Positions 28,661 through 37,045 of a stretch of DNA of 64,000 nucleotides are shown piece by piece (the stretch's first letter is position 1; each line of letters begins with the position of its first letter). The notes beneath the pieces were generated by a model. That model was not told the DNA's origin and did no database searches. It was given only the letters and a program-made list of their open reading frames with translations. Source of the DNA: VRUE01 sp963728365 (GTDB lineage Bacteria > Actinomycetota > Thermoleophilia > Solirubrobacterales > 70-9); NCBI GenBank assembly GCA_963728365.1, contig CAVSJI010000001.1, positions 1,054,001-1,118,000 on the forward strand. Direction: 5' to 3'. Position numbers and translations under genes: made by a program.

Positions 28661-28884
28661 GCAGAACCCCCGAAGACCACGTCACCCTCGGCACCTCGGT
28701 CGGCTGGTCGGACATCTACCCCGCCGACTACGACCGCCAGTGGATCCGCGTCGACGGCCTGCACGGCTGCTTCGCCCTGGTCCTGCGCGTCGACCCCCAG
28801 AGCCTCCTCTACGAGTCCAACGAGCAGGACAACACAAGCCGCCGCCTGGTCCACCTTCCGTTCCACGGCGAGACCGGCTGCTGA
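28661..28884 (+). pseudogene. Remnant of a lysyl oxidase-like protein, C-terminal part
   Basis: In one frame the DNA reads DHVTLGTSVGWSDIYPADY, QWIRVDGLHGCFALVLRVDP, LLYESNEQDNTSRRLVHLP and a stop. This matches the end of lysyl oxidase-like domains (SVGWxDxY, QWIDxTG, L.VDP...L.ESNE.DN). The copper-binding His cluster and the N-terminal part are missing, and no start codon is near. It is therefore a 5'-truncated fragment, cut where the glyA promoter region begins. Confidence 0.6.
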
Positions 28885-28888
28885 CCCA

Positions 28889-28942
28889 GGGACGTGCCGT
28901 CCCTAAGGGGTCGCCGGTGGTATCCAAGGGACGACACGTCCC
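28889..28942. repeat. Inverted repeat, family D copy 1
   Basis: 16-bp arms (28889-28904, 28927-28942; one G-T mismatch) built on GGGACGTGCCGTCCC. The 54-base unit, including its loop GGGGTCGCCGGTGGTATCC, is closely related to the one at 49309-49362. It lies 4 bases after the remnant's stop and 7 bases after the mlaE stop. Confidence 0.85.
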
Positions 28943-28949
28943 AGGGCGC

Positions 28950-29765
28950 CTAGCCGCCGATCGGGGCTCTGGGGGTGGAGCCCCAGAAGACGACGGTGCC
29001 GAGCATGCCGATTATGTGGACGAGGATGATGTTGACGACCATCGACTGAGCGGTGGCGGTGCCGACGCCGACCGGGCCGCCGGAGGCGGTGTAGCCGTAG
29101 TAGCAGCCGACCAGCACGATCGCGGTTGCCATCACCATGCCCTTGATCAGACTGAACGTGAGGTCGAGGGGGTCCTGGTACATCCAGAAGATCAGCAGGT
29201 AGCCGCCCGAGGAGACGTCGCCGATCTGCTGGACGACCGAGAAGTAACTGGCGAAGTAGGCGATGCCGATCCCGACCAGGTAGAGGAAGGGCAGGGCGAT
29301 CCAGGCGCCCAGCAGGCGGGTGCCGGCGAGGAAGGTGACCGGCTCGATCCCCATCACCTCGAGCGCGTCGATCTCGTCGGAGATCCGCATCGCGCCGAGC
29401 TCGGCGACGATCCCGGTGCCGACCTTGGCCGAGAGGATGTAGCCGAAGGCGTAGGGCACGGCCTCGCGCAGATCGCAGTAGGCGGAGAAGAGGCCGGCCA
29501 GCGAGGGTGCGCCGATCGAGCGGTTGAAGTAGGCCCCCTGCAGCCCGCATTGCAGGCCGATGATGAAGACGAAGGCCCAGATCACCAGGGCAGAGCCGAG
29601 GACCAGGATGCCGGCCTGGCGCAGGCTCTCGCCGAAGTACTTGAAGACCCGCCCGCTGTAGACGAGCCCCGCGACCCGGCTGCCGAAGCGGGCGACCTCG
29701 CCGAATGAGTCGAGCCAGTCGAGCGGCACGTCGAGCCAGCCGATCATCGTGCTCCGCGCCCTCAT
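28950..29765 (-). CDS. MlaE/YrbE family ABC transporter permease 1
   Basis: The 271-residue protein has about six membrane helices and the MlaE signature: GAMRISDEIDALEVMGIEPVTFL, the EExDAL-type element of lipid-transport permeases. It pairs with the overlapping second permease (ATGA). In Actinobacteria such pairs usually precede mce genes whose products bind lipids outside the cell; none is seen here in the downstream direction. Confidence 0.9.
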   Translation of the reverse strand: MRARSTMIGWLDVPLDWLDSFGEVARFGSRVAGLVYSGRVFKYFGESLRQAGILVLGSALVIWAFVFIIGLQCGLQGAYFNRSIGAPSLAGLFSAYCDLREAVPYAFGYILSAKVGTGIVAELGAMRISDEIDALEVMGIEPVTFLAGTRLLGAWIALPFLYLVGIGIAYFASYFSVVQQIGDVSSGGYLLIFWMYQDPLDLTFSLIKGMVMATAIVLVGCYYGYTASGGPVGVGTATAQSMVVNIILVHIIGMLGTVVFWGSTPRAPIGG

Positions 29766-30553
29766 CGGATGCTCTGCAGCTCCGGGTTGGTCGCGAAGAG
29801 GATCGCGGTGAAGACGAAGTTGAAGAAGAAGACCGCGACTATCGCGATCACCACCGCCTGGTTCACCGCCCGGCCGACCCCCTCGGCGCCGCCGGAGGCG
29901 GTCATCCCCTTGAACGAGCAGACGACGGCGATGATCGCGCCGAACATCGTGCACATCAGGACCGATCCCCAGATGTCGGTGACCGAGGCGTTCGAGAAGA
30001 GCGTCGCGAAGAAGCCGCCGAGCGACTGGTGGTAGAGCAACTCGGCGGCGATGCCCGCCGAGAGGCCGAAGACGATCGCGAAGATGTCGAGCAGGCCGGT
30101 GATGATCATCAGGGCGATGAAGCGCGGCACGACCAGGTTCTTGATCGGGTCGACGCCGAGCACCTGCAGGGCGTCGAGCTCCTCGCGGATCTTGCGCGCG
30201 CCGAGGTCGGCGGTGATCGCGGTCCCGGCGACGCCGGCGACGACCACGGCAGTCACCAGCGGTCCGATCCAGCGAATCGCGGTGACCACGAAGAAGCCGC
30301 CGAGGCGGTCGAGCGCCCCGAACAGCGAGAGCACGCCCGCCGCCTGCAGCCCCGGCGCCCCCAGGCAGAGCGCGAAGGTCGAGACCAGCAGCGGGAACCA
30401 GGAGAGCTTCAGCACGAAGAGGAACTGCCAGACCAGCTCCTCGCCGTACGGGTAGGGCGGGCGGATCGCCGAGACGATCGTCTTCGCGGTGAGGATCATC
30501 ATCTCCCCGACCTGCTCGAAGGCGGCCTGGACGGGGAGCAGCGCCCGCGTCAT
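29762..30553 (-). CDS. MlaE/YrbE family ABC transporter permease 2
   Basis: The 263-residue protein has the same fold, with GARKIREELDALQVLGVDPIKNLVVPRFIAL and GMTASGGAEGVGRAVNQAVV, the conserved C-terminal segment. Its stop overlaps the start of permease 1. The partner ATPase (MlaF type) is not in the window. Confidence 0.9.
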   Translation of the reverse strand: MTRALLPVQAAFEQVGEMMILTAKTIVSAIRPPYPYGEELVWQFLFVLKLSWFPLLVSTFALCLGAPGLQAAGVLSLFGALDRLGGFFVVTAIRWIGPLVTAVVVAGVAGTAITADLGARKIREELDALQVLGVDPIKNLVVPRFIALMIITGLLDIFAIVFGLSAGIAAELLYHQSLGGFFATLFSNASVTDIWGSVLMCTMFGAIIAVVCSFKGMTASGGAEGVGRAVNQAVVIAIVAVFFFNFVFTAILFATNPELQSIR

Positions 30554-30636
30554 GCGCGCGTCTCCCCCACACCCTGGCCCGAAGAGCTCCCGCGGTCCAT
30601 CGCTGGGAGCGTACTTTCCGGTCCGGGGGCGTTCGG

Positions 30637-31278
30637 TTAACGGGGGGTTAGGGCCGCCAGACGCTGCTCGAGCTCATCCGCTGCGAGCCCGCCGACTCGC
30701 AGCACGCTCCAATCGCCGATCGCGTCGAAACGGGTCAGGTCGACGACGGTCGAGGGCAGCCCGGTCAGCGGCCCGCCGTCGATCGCCAGGTCGACCGCGG
30801 CGCGGATCTCGCGCGGCACGTCGCCGAAGATCGCCGGCGCCGGCTCGCCGCTGCGATTGGCGGAGGTCTGGAAGAGCGGGCACATCGCCCCGGCCAGCGG
30901 CCCCTCGATCAGCCGCACGCCGAGCCGCTCGGGATCCTCGCGGCAGGCGAGCGGGTAGCGGTGCTCGGAGTTTTCGACGATCAGCGTCACCGGGCCCGGC
31001 AGCAACGCTCCAACCGCAAGTCGGGTGCGCTCGCCGAGGCCCTCGACCAGCTCGCGCATCGCCAGGGGCGAGAAGTAGAGGACGGCCGAGGGCTTGCCGT
31101 CGTCGCGGCCCTTGAGCGCGTGGATGCGCTCGATCGCCTCCCGATTCAGCGGGTCGCAGGCCAGCCCGTAGAGCCCGTCGGAGGGGAAGACGGCGACGCC
31201 ACCGGAGGCGACGCAGAGCTCCAGGCCAGTGCGCGCCTGCTCGGCCCCGTCGCGCTCGATCGAGACCGTGACGCTCAC
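30637..31278 (-). CDS. tsaC: Threonylcarbamoyl-AMP synthase (Sua5/YwlC/TsaC)
   Basis: The 213-residue protein has VAVFPSDGLYGLACDPLN, IHALKGRDDGKPSAVL and FQTSANRSGEPAP, the YrdC-domain motifs. It makes threonylcarbamoyl-AMP for the t6A modification of ANN-decoding tRNAs. It overlaps prmC by 4 bases; this prfA-prmC-tsaC order is common in Gram-positive bacteria. Confidence 0.92.
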   Translation of the reverse strand: MSVTVSIERDGAEQARTGLELCVASGGVAVFPSDGLYGLACDPLNREAIERIHALKGRDDGKPSAVLYFSPLAMRELVEGLGERTRLAVGALLPGPVTLIVENSEHRYPLACREDPERLGVRLIEGPLAGAMCPLFQTSANRSGEPAPAIFGDVPREIRAAVDLAIDGGPLTGLPSTVVDLTRFDAIGDWSVLRVGGLAADELEQRLAALTPR

Positions 31279-32099
31279 CCGGCCACCGCCGCTCGGCCGA
31301 CGACAACTCGCGGGATGCCCGCCAGGTCAGACCGCGTCTCGACCGCGCCGAAACCCGCCTCCATCGCCAGCTCACTCGCCGTCGCCGCCTGCCCGGCGCC
31401 GACCTCCAGGCCGACGACCGGGGCCACACCGGCGGCCGCCGGGATCGCGGCGCGCAGCACGTCGAGCCCGTCCGAACCCGCGAGCAGCGCCTCGCGCGGC
31501 TCCCACTCGGTCACCTCGGGCTCGAGCCCGGCCCACTCCGCTTCGCTGACGTAGGGCAGGTTGGCGAGGACCAGGTCGAACCCGCCCAGCCCCGGCGACA
31601 GCATCGCCTCGACCAGCTCGACCCGTGCGGCGAGCCCGAGGCGCTCGGCGTTTGCGCCGGCGACCGCGAGGGCGCCCGCCGAGGTGTCCGTGGCGACCAC
31701 TTCGCAACCGGGCAGCTCGGCGGCCACCGCCAGCGCGATCGCGCCCGAGCCGGTGCCGACGTCGAGGACCCGCCGCGGCTCCAGCTCCAGCGCCAGCTCG
31801 ACCAGCAGCTCGGTCTCCGGCCGCGGGATCAGCACCCGCGGGTCGACCGCGAGCTCCAGGTCGCGGAAGCCGCGGCGGCCGAGGATGTAGGCGACCGGCT
31901 CGCGCCGCAGGCGGCGGCGCACCATCTCGGCGAAGCGGCGGGCGGCGGGCGGCTCCAGCCCGGCCTCCGGGTTGGCCGCCAACCGAGCCCGGTCCCAGCC
32001 GGTCGCCTCGGCCAGCAGCAGCTCGGCGTCGAGGCGCGGCTCAGCGACCCCGGCGGCGCGCAGGGCGTCGGTCGACGCGCTCAGCGCCTCGCCGATCAT
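31275..32099 (-). CDS. prmC: Release factor glutamine methyltransferase
   Basis: PrmC methylates the GGQ glutamine of RF1 and RF2. The 274-residue protein has an N-terminal helical domain, VLDVGTGSGAIALAVAAELPG (SAM site), and the catalytic NPPY motif as NLPYVSEAEW: the second residue is Leu rather than Pro. It overlaps prfA by 4 bases. Confidence 0.93.
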   Translation of the reverse strand: MIGEALSASTDALRAAGVAEPRLDAELLLAEATGWDRARLAANPEAGLEPPAARRFAEMVRRRLRREPVAYILGRRGFRDLELAVDPRVLIPRPETELLVELALELEPRRVLDVGTGSGAIALAVAAELPGCEVVATDTSAGALAVAGANAERLGLAARVELVEAMLSPGLGGFDLVLANLPYVSEAEWAGLEPEVTEWEPREALLAGSDGLDVLRAAIPAAAGVAPVVGLEVGAGQAATASELAMEAGFGAVETRSDLAGIPRVVVGRAAVAG

Positions 32100-33163
32100 C
32101 CGACCGACGCCGCCTCCAGCCGCTGGCGCTTCTCCTCGGCCGAGAGCGCCTCGGTGAACTCGGCGAGGTTGCCGCCGAGCACGCCGTCGAGGTTGTGCGA
32201 GGTGAGCTTGATCCGGTGGTCGGTGACCCGGCCCTGCGGGAAGTTGTAGGTGCGGACCTTCTCGGAGCGCTCGCCGCTACCCACCTGCGCCTTGCGCTCG
32301 GAGGCGATCTTCGCCTGCTGCTCGGCGACCTCGCGCTCGTAGAGCCGCGCGCGCAGCACCCGCATCGCCCGCTCCTTGTTCTGCAGCTGGGACTTCTCGT
32401 CCTGCATCGAGACGACGATCCCCGAGGGCTTGTGGGTGATCCGCACCGCCGAGTCGGTCGTGTTGACCGACTGGCCACCCGGGCCGGAGGAACGGTAGAC
32501 GTCGATCTGCAGGTCGTTCTGGTCGATCTGCACCTCGACCTCCTCCGCCTCGGGCAGCACGGCGACGGTCGCGGTCGAGGTGTGGATCCGCCCCTGGGAC
32601 TCGGTCTCCGGCACGCGCTGCACGCGGTGCGTGCCGCCCTCGTACTTGAACACCGAGTAGGCGCCCTCGCCCTTGATCGCGAAGGTCACCTCCTTGAAGC
32701 CGCCGACCTCGGCGCTCGACTGCGAGAGCGCCTCGGTCGCGAAGCCGCGCTCTTCGGCATAGCGAGTCAGCATCTTGTAGAGATCGCCGGCGAAGAGCGC
32801 CGCCTCGTCGCCGCCGGTTCCGGCGCGGATCTCGACCAGCACGTTCTTCGCGTCGTTTGGGTCGCGCTCGACCATCGCCAGGCGGATCTCCTCTTCGAGC
32901 GCCTCGATCCGCGCCGGCGCCTCCTCGACCACGGCGCGCAGCTCCGGGTCGTCGCCGTCCTCGGCGAGCAGCTCGCGCGCACCGTCGAGGTCGTCGCGCA
33001 GCGTCCGGTACTCGGCGGCCAGCTCGCGCGCCGGCTGCAGCTCGCGGTACTCGCGGCCGACCTCGGCGTAGCGCGCGCGGTCCCCGATCGTCTCGGGATC
33101 GCTCATCTGGCGCTCGAGCTCGGCGAAGCGCACCTCAATCTGCTCGACCAGCGAGTCGATCAC
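32096..33163 (-). CDS. prfA: Peptide chain release factor 1
   Basis: The 355-residue RF1 reads UAG and UAA. It shows GPGGQSVNTTDSAVRITH (GGQ) and, at the place of the PxT tripeptide, VQRVPETESQGR. GTG 33163 is the start; TAGGGT lies 6 bases before it. Confidence 0.97.
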   Translation of the reverse strand: MIDSLVEQIEVRFAELERQMSDPETIGDRARYAEVGREYRELQPARELAAEYRTLRDDLDGARELLAEDGDDPELRAVVEEAPARIEALEEEIRLAMVERDPNDAKNVLVEIRAGTGGDEAALFAGDLYKMLTRYAEERGFATEALSQSSAEVGGFKEVTFAIKGEGAYSVFKYEGGTHRVQRVPETESQGRIHTSTATVAVLPEAEEVEVQIDQNDLQIDVYRSSGPGGQSVNTTDSAVRITHKPSGIVVSMQDEKSQLQNKERAMRVLRARLYEREVAEQQAKIASERKAQVGSGERSEKVRTYNFPQGRVTDHRIKLTSHNLDGVLGGNLAEFTEALSAEEKRQRLEAASVG

Positions 33164-33169
33164 AAGGAA

Positions 33170-33175
33170 ACCCTA
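33170..33175 (-). promoter_or_regulatory. Candidate -10 box of prfA
   Basis: TAGGGT lies 6 bases upstream of the GTG start. It would give prfA-prmC-tsaC its own leaderless transcript, apart from any read-through from the DUF1385 gene. Confidence 0.35.
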
Positions 33176-33180
33176 AACCG

Positions 33181-34197
33181 CTAAGCGACGATCTCTATCG
33201 GCTGGCGTCCGGCCGCGAGCTTGGGGTCCTCGCGGGCCAGCACCGCCTGCAACGAGGAGATCGCCACCGCCAGCTCTTCCTCGTCGGGCTCGCGCGTGGT
33301 CAGGTTCTGCAGCATCAGCCCCGGCCACATCACCGCCCGCACCCAGCGCTTGCGGCGGTTCTTGCCGGCCCACTTGATCACCTCATAGGAGAGGCCCGCG
33401 ATCAGCGGCACGCCGACGATCCGCGAGAAGACCAGCCAGTACCAGGCGGGCAGCCCGATCGGGGCGAAGACGAAGATCGCCAGCACCATGACGATCAGCA
33501 GGAAGCTGGTGCCGCAGCGCGGGTGCAGCCGCGAGTAGAGCTTCGCCCTGGCCGGGGTCAGCTCGTCTTCGGCCTCATAGCAGGAGATCGTCTTGTGCTC
33601 GGCGCCGTGGTACTCGAAGACCCGGCGCAGGTCCTTGAGCCGGCTGATCGCCGCGATATAGCCGATGAAGATCCCCGTGCGCAGCACGCCCTCGACCAGC
33701 CAGAAGAGCAGCGGCGAGCCGAGCTTGTCCTTGATCAGGCTGGTCAGGCCGACCGGGACGACGAAGAAGAGGCCGATTGCGAGGACCAGCGAGAAGACGA
33801 TCGTCAGCCCCCACATCCAGCCGCCGATCTCTTCGCGCTCCCCCTCCTCGTCCTCCTCGAGCTGGGCGTTGGCGGAGATCCCCAGCGCCCGGAAGCCGAT
33901 CTTCAGCGACTCGCCGAGGGCGACGACGCCGCGCAGCACCGGCGCCCGCCAGAGCCGGTGGCGGGTGGCCCAGGGGCGGATCGGCTCGGAGCTGATCTCG
34001 ATCTCGCCGTCGGGGCGGCGCACCGCCACGGCCCAGACCGAGACGCCGCGCATCATCACTCCCTCGAGCACCGCCTGCCCGCCGACCGGCGCGTCGCGCT
34101 TGGCGACCAGGGCGCCGTCGGGCATTCGCACCGGGTCGGTCCCGTTTTGGGACGGACCAGCGTCGACGGCCTGCGGTGAGCCCAGCTCCGGGCTCAC
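33181..34197 (-). CDS. DUF1385 membrane protein
   Basis: The 338-residue protein has the DUF1385 signature: APVGGQAVLEGVMMRG, WATRHRLWRAPVLRGVVALGESL, FEYHGAEHKTISCYE, LHPRCGTSFLLIV and about four membrane helices. The family is linked with prfA/rpmE in many Gram-positive bacteria, but its role is unknown. Conserved His and Cys (YHGAEHK, HPRCGT) suggest a metal or catalytic site facing the membrane. Confidence 0.9.
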   Translation of the reverse strand: MSPELGSPQAVDAGPSQNGTDPVRMPDGALVAKRDAPVGGQAVLEGVMMRGVSVWAVAVRRPDGEIEISSEPIRPWATRHRLWRAPVLRGVVALGESLKIGFRALGISANAQLEEDEEGEREEIGGWMWGLTIVFSLVLAIGLFFVVPVGLTSLIKDKLGSPLLFWLVEGVLRTGIFIGYIAAISRLKDLRRVFEYHGAEHKTISCYEAEDELTPARAKLYSRLHPRCGTSFLLIVMVLAIFVFAPIGLPAWYWLVFSRIVGVPLIAGLSYEVIKWAGKNRRKRWVRAVMWPGLMLQNLTTREPDEEELAVAISSLQAVLAREDPKLAAGRQPIEIVA

Positions 34198-34203
34198 GAC
34201 TCC

Positions 34204-34419
34204 CTACCTCCCGGCCTTGGCGTGCTTCGCGGCGCGGCGCTGGAAACGCTCGACCCGGCCACCCGTGTCGACCAGCTTCTGCTTGCCGGTGTAGAAAGGG
34301 TGGCACTCGGAGCAGAGCTCGACGTGCAGATCGGACTGCGTGGACCGCGTGTAGAACTGGTTCCCGCAGGAGCAGTGCACGTGGGCCAGCGCGTACTCGG
34401 GATGGATTCCGGCTTTCAT
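34204..34419 (-). CDS. rpmE: Ribosomal protein L31, zinc-binding form
   Basis: The 71-residue protein begins MKAGIHPEYALAHVHCSCGNQF and has the second Cys pair in ELCSECHPFYTGKQKL, so it is the zinc-containing type. ATG 34419 is preferred to the GTG at 34425: the family starts there and TAGACT lies 8 bases upstream of it. Confidence 0.95.
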   Translation of the reverse strand: MKAGIHPEYALAHVHCSCGNQFYTRSTQSDLHVELCSECHPFYTGKQKLVDTGGRVERFQRRAAKHAKAGR

Positions 34420-34427
34420 CGCCACTC

Positions 34428-34433
34428 AGTCTA
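34428..34433 (-). promoter_or_regulatory. Candidate -10 box of rpmE
   Basis: TAGACT lies 8 bases upstream of the ATG at 34419, the same hexamer and spacing as at the mutase gene (49300-49305). Confidence 0.4.
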
Positions 34434-34481
34434 AACGAGTCGCGCAATTTGCCCTTCGAGGGGTTGTGGGAGAGCGGAAGG

Positions 34482-36008
34482 GTGCCGATAGCTCCACCAG
34501 TGGAAACCGCCCAAGCCGGCACCGGCCATACCCGCATTTCGACCGCGCTGCGCCGCGCGCTCGCCGCGCTGCTGCTCGGCGGCACGCTGGCCGTCGCCCT
34601 GCACGACTGGTTCGGAGTCGGCGGCAGCGCCCACTCGACGCTCAGCGAAGTTCTCTACGACGCCGTTGTCATCGGCGCCGGGATCGCCTGCCTCGTCCGC
34701 GCGGCGGACTACCGGCGGGAGACGACGGCCTGGCTCCTGATCGGCCTGGCGATCCTCCTCTGGGGCGCCTCCGAGGTCTACTGGACGGTGTTCATCGAAG
34801 GCAATCCCGCCGCCCCCTATCCCTCGCCCGCCGACGTCGGCTACCTGGCCTTCTATCCGCTTGCCTACGGCGGGCTGGCGATGCTCGTTCGGGCGCGAGC
34901 GCACGAGATCAACTGGCGGCTCTGGATGGACGGCCTGATCGCCGCTCTGGGCACCGCCGCGCTGGGCGCCGCCTTCGTCTTCGACTTCGTCGCCGATCAC
35001 GCCTCGGGCTCGGCTCTCGAAACGGCGACCACGCTCGCCTACCCGGTCGGCGACATCGCGATGCTGGCGATGACGGTGGGGGTGGTCGCGCTGACGGGGT
35101 GGCGCCCGGGCCGCACCTGGTCGCTGCTGCTCGCCGGCCTCTCGGCTCTGGTGGTCGCCGACATCGCCTACACGCTGCAATCCACGGAAGGCGCCCTGCC
35201 GGGCGGCGAATGGATCGACCCGATCTACCTGATCGCCGCCGTCTGCCTCGGCGCGGCCGTCTGGCAACCGGCTCGGGCAAACGAGATCACCTCGCCGAAG
35301 CGGGGCGAGGGCCGCCGCGAGATCCTCGTCCCGGCCGTCTTCGCCGCGGTGATGATCGGCCTCTTCGCGATGCAGTACCAGAGCGCGACGGGCGGTCTCT
35401 CGACGGTGCTCTGGGCGACGACGATGGTCGCGGTGATCGTCCGCCTGGCGATGAGCGACCGGGAGAACAAGAAGCTGCTCGAGCAGGTGCAGACCGACCC
35501 GCTCACCGGCCTCGGCAATCGCGGCCTGATGCAGGTCGACCTCGAGCGCCTCTGCCGGATTGCGACCGCCGAGAGCCCGGCGGTGGTCATCTTCCTCGAC
35601 CTCAACGGCTTCAAGCACCTCAACGACACTCGCGGCCACCAGGCGGGCGACGAGATGCTGGCTCGGCTCGGCCTGCGACTCCGAGATGCGGTGGGTGTGG
35701 ACGGGACCGCCTACCGCGTCGGCGGCGACGAGTTCTGCGTGCTCCTCTACTGCCCCGCCGATCGGTTCGGCGCGGTCGCCAAGCGCGCCGCCGAAGCCCT
35801 GACCGAGAGCGGCCCCGGCTACAGCGTGGCGACGGCGTGGGGCGCCGCGACGATCCCCGAGGAGGCCGACGAGCCCCTGGAGGCGCTGCGTCTCGCGGAC
35901 GCCCGCATGTACGCCCAGAAGGAGTCGCGCCGCGGTGAGGCCGACCCCGCCGGGGAGATCGTGGCCGCTAAGGTCCAACCGTGGCCATCGGCGACCAGGA
36001 GCGCCTGA
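34482..36008 (+). CDS. Membrane diguanylate cyclase (GGDEF)
   Basis: The 508-residue protein has nine or so membrane helices (about 20-325) and a C-terminal GGDEF domain (about 340-500) with DPLTGLGNRG and the intact catalytic VGGDEF, so it probably makes cyclic di-GMP. No RxxD inhibitory site stands five residues before GGDEF. GTG 34482 is preceded by GGAAG. Its last 28 bases overlap the alpha/beta hydrolase start. Confidence 0.88.
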   Translation: MPIAPPVETAQAGTGHTRISTALRRALAALLLGGTLAVALHDWFGVGGSAHSTLSEVLYDAVVIGAGIACLVRAADYRRETTAWLLIGLAILLWGASEVYWTVFIEGNPAAPYPSPADVGYLAFYPLAYGGLAMLVRARAHEINWRLWMDGLIAALGTAALGAAFVFDFVADHASGSALETATTLAYPVGDIAMLAMTVGVVALTGWRPGRTWSLLLAGLSALVVADIAYTLQSTEGALPGGEWIDPIYLIAAVCLGAAVWQPARANEITSPKRGEGRREILVPAVFAAVMIGLFAMQYQSATGGLSTVLWATTMVAVIVRLAMSDRENKKLLEQVQTDPLTGLGNRGLMQVDLERLCRIATAESPAVVIFLDLNGFKHLNDTRGHQAGDEMLARLGLRLRDAVGVDGTAYRVGGDEFCVLLYCPADRFGAVAKRAAEALTESGPGYSVATAWGAATIPEEADEPLEALRLADARMYAQKESRRGEADPAGEIVAAKVQPWPSATRSA

Positions 36009-36832
36009 GCAAGGAGATCGAGCTTCCCGCGGGGCGGATTCGCTATCGCGAGGCCGGCGAGGGACCGCCGGTCGTCTTCGTCCACGGCTTCCTCGTCGAC
36101 GGGCGGCTCTGGGACGGGGTCGTCGACGCCCTCTCCGATCGCTGCCGCTGCATCGCACCCGATTGGCCGATAGCGGCCCAGCAGGTGGCGATGAACCCCG
36201 ACGCCGACCTCTCCCCTCCCGGGATCGCGGCGATCGTCGACAGCTTCCTCGCCGCGCTCGAGCTCGAGGACGTGACGATCGTCGGCAACGACTCCGGCGG
36301 CGCGATGTCCCAGGTGCTCGTCACCCGCCACCCCGAGCGGATCGGCCGCCTGGTGCTGACCAATTGCGACACCCACGACAACTTCCCGCCCGGGATCTTC
36401 AAGGCGATGCCGCCGCTCGCGAAGCTGCCCGGCGGAATGACCGTGCTCTCCGCCCCGTTCCGGATCGGCGCCCTCGCCCGAGCCGCCTTCAAGCCCTTCG
36501 CCAAGACGACGATCCCGCCGAACCTGGTCGCCTCGTGGATGAAGCCCAGCCTCACCGATCCGGGCGTCAAGCGCGACGCCAAGAAGGTCACGTCCGGCAT
36601 GAACAAGCGCTGGACGCTCGACGCTGCCGAGAAGCTGAGCGAGTCGCAGTTGCCGCTGCTGCTCACTTGGGCCCCTGGCGACAAATTCTTCCCGATCCGC
36701 TACGCCGAACAACTGGCGCGCGAAGTCCCCAACGCCCGCCTGGTCGAGATCGCCGAGGCGAAGACCTTCGTGCCGCTCGACCAGCCGCGACGAGTCGCCG
36801 ACGAGATCGCCGCCTTCGTCAGCGCCGGTTGA
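35981..36832 (+). CDS. Alpha/beta hydrolase fold protein with altered catalytic residues
   Basis: The 283-residue protein has VVFVHGFLVDGRLW (oxyanion strand), VGNDSGGAM at the nucleophile elbow, where alignment with GHSxGG puts Asp at the nucleophile position as in haloalkane dehalogenases and epoxide hydrolases, and APGDKFFP with the acid. At the place of the usual catalytic His (AGHFVP-type) the sequence is EAKTFVPLDQP, so the His appears replaced by Thr. It may be inactive, use another His, or bind rather than cleave. The start is GTG, overlapping the GGDEF gene. Confidence 0.8.
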   Translation: MAIGDQERLSKEIELPAGRIRYREAGEGPPVVFVHGFLVDGRLWDGVVDALSDRCRCIAPDWPIAAQQVAMNPDADLSPPGIAAIVDSFLAALELEDVTIVGNDSGGAMSQVLVTRHPERIGRLVLTNCDTHDNFPPGIFKAMPPLAKLPGGMTVLSAPFRIGALARAAFKPFAKTTIPPNLVASWMKPSLTDPGVKRDAKKVTSGMNKRWTLDAAEKLSESQLPLLLTWAPGDKFFPIRYAEQLAREVPNARLVEIAEAKTFVPLDQPRRVADEIAAFVSAG

Positions 36833-36837
36833 GGCGA

Positions 36838-36861
36838 AACGCGCAATCTGCGCGTTCTTTT
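36838..36861 (+). terminator. Intrinsic terminator after the alpha/beta hydrolase gene
   Basis: AACGCGCA (36838-36845) pairs with TGCGCGTT (36849-36856) with a 3-base loop, followed by CTTTT. It lies 5 bases after the stop codon and is one of the few hairpins here with a T-rich tail. Confidence 0.65.
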
Positions 36862-37045
36862 CGCTATGTGCACCTTTTTCGTCCGATCGAGGGGCGAAGG
36901 TTTCATAACGCCCCCTACAACGGAGACGGATTTCTATGCCAAGGGAAATCTTCGACCAGGAACGGCCAACCCGGAGGAGCACGATGGCGCGACGCCTCGA
37001 CGAGGCCTTTGCCGGCTGTGACGTCTGGACCCTCGCACCACCCGC
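36862..37045. other. Short intergenic stretch with one weak ORF
   Basis: This stretch lies between two convergent genes. The only candidate is a 70-codon frame from ATG 36936, with GGAGACGG 8 bases upstream, beginning MPREIFDQERPTRRSTMARRLDE. Its second half overlaps the deacetylase gene in antisense and looks like a shadow. No family is recognised; it is probably a remnant or not a gene. Confidence 0.2.

Noticed and set aside
28950..30572. One 540-residue frame spanning both permease genes
   Set aside because: The frame joins permease 1 with an out-of-frame translation of permease 2; two separate overlapping genes fit the family.
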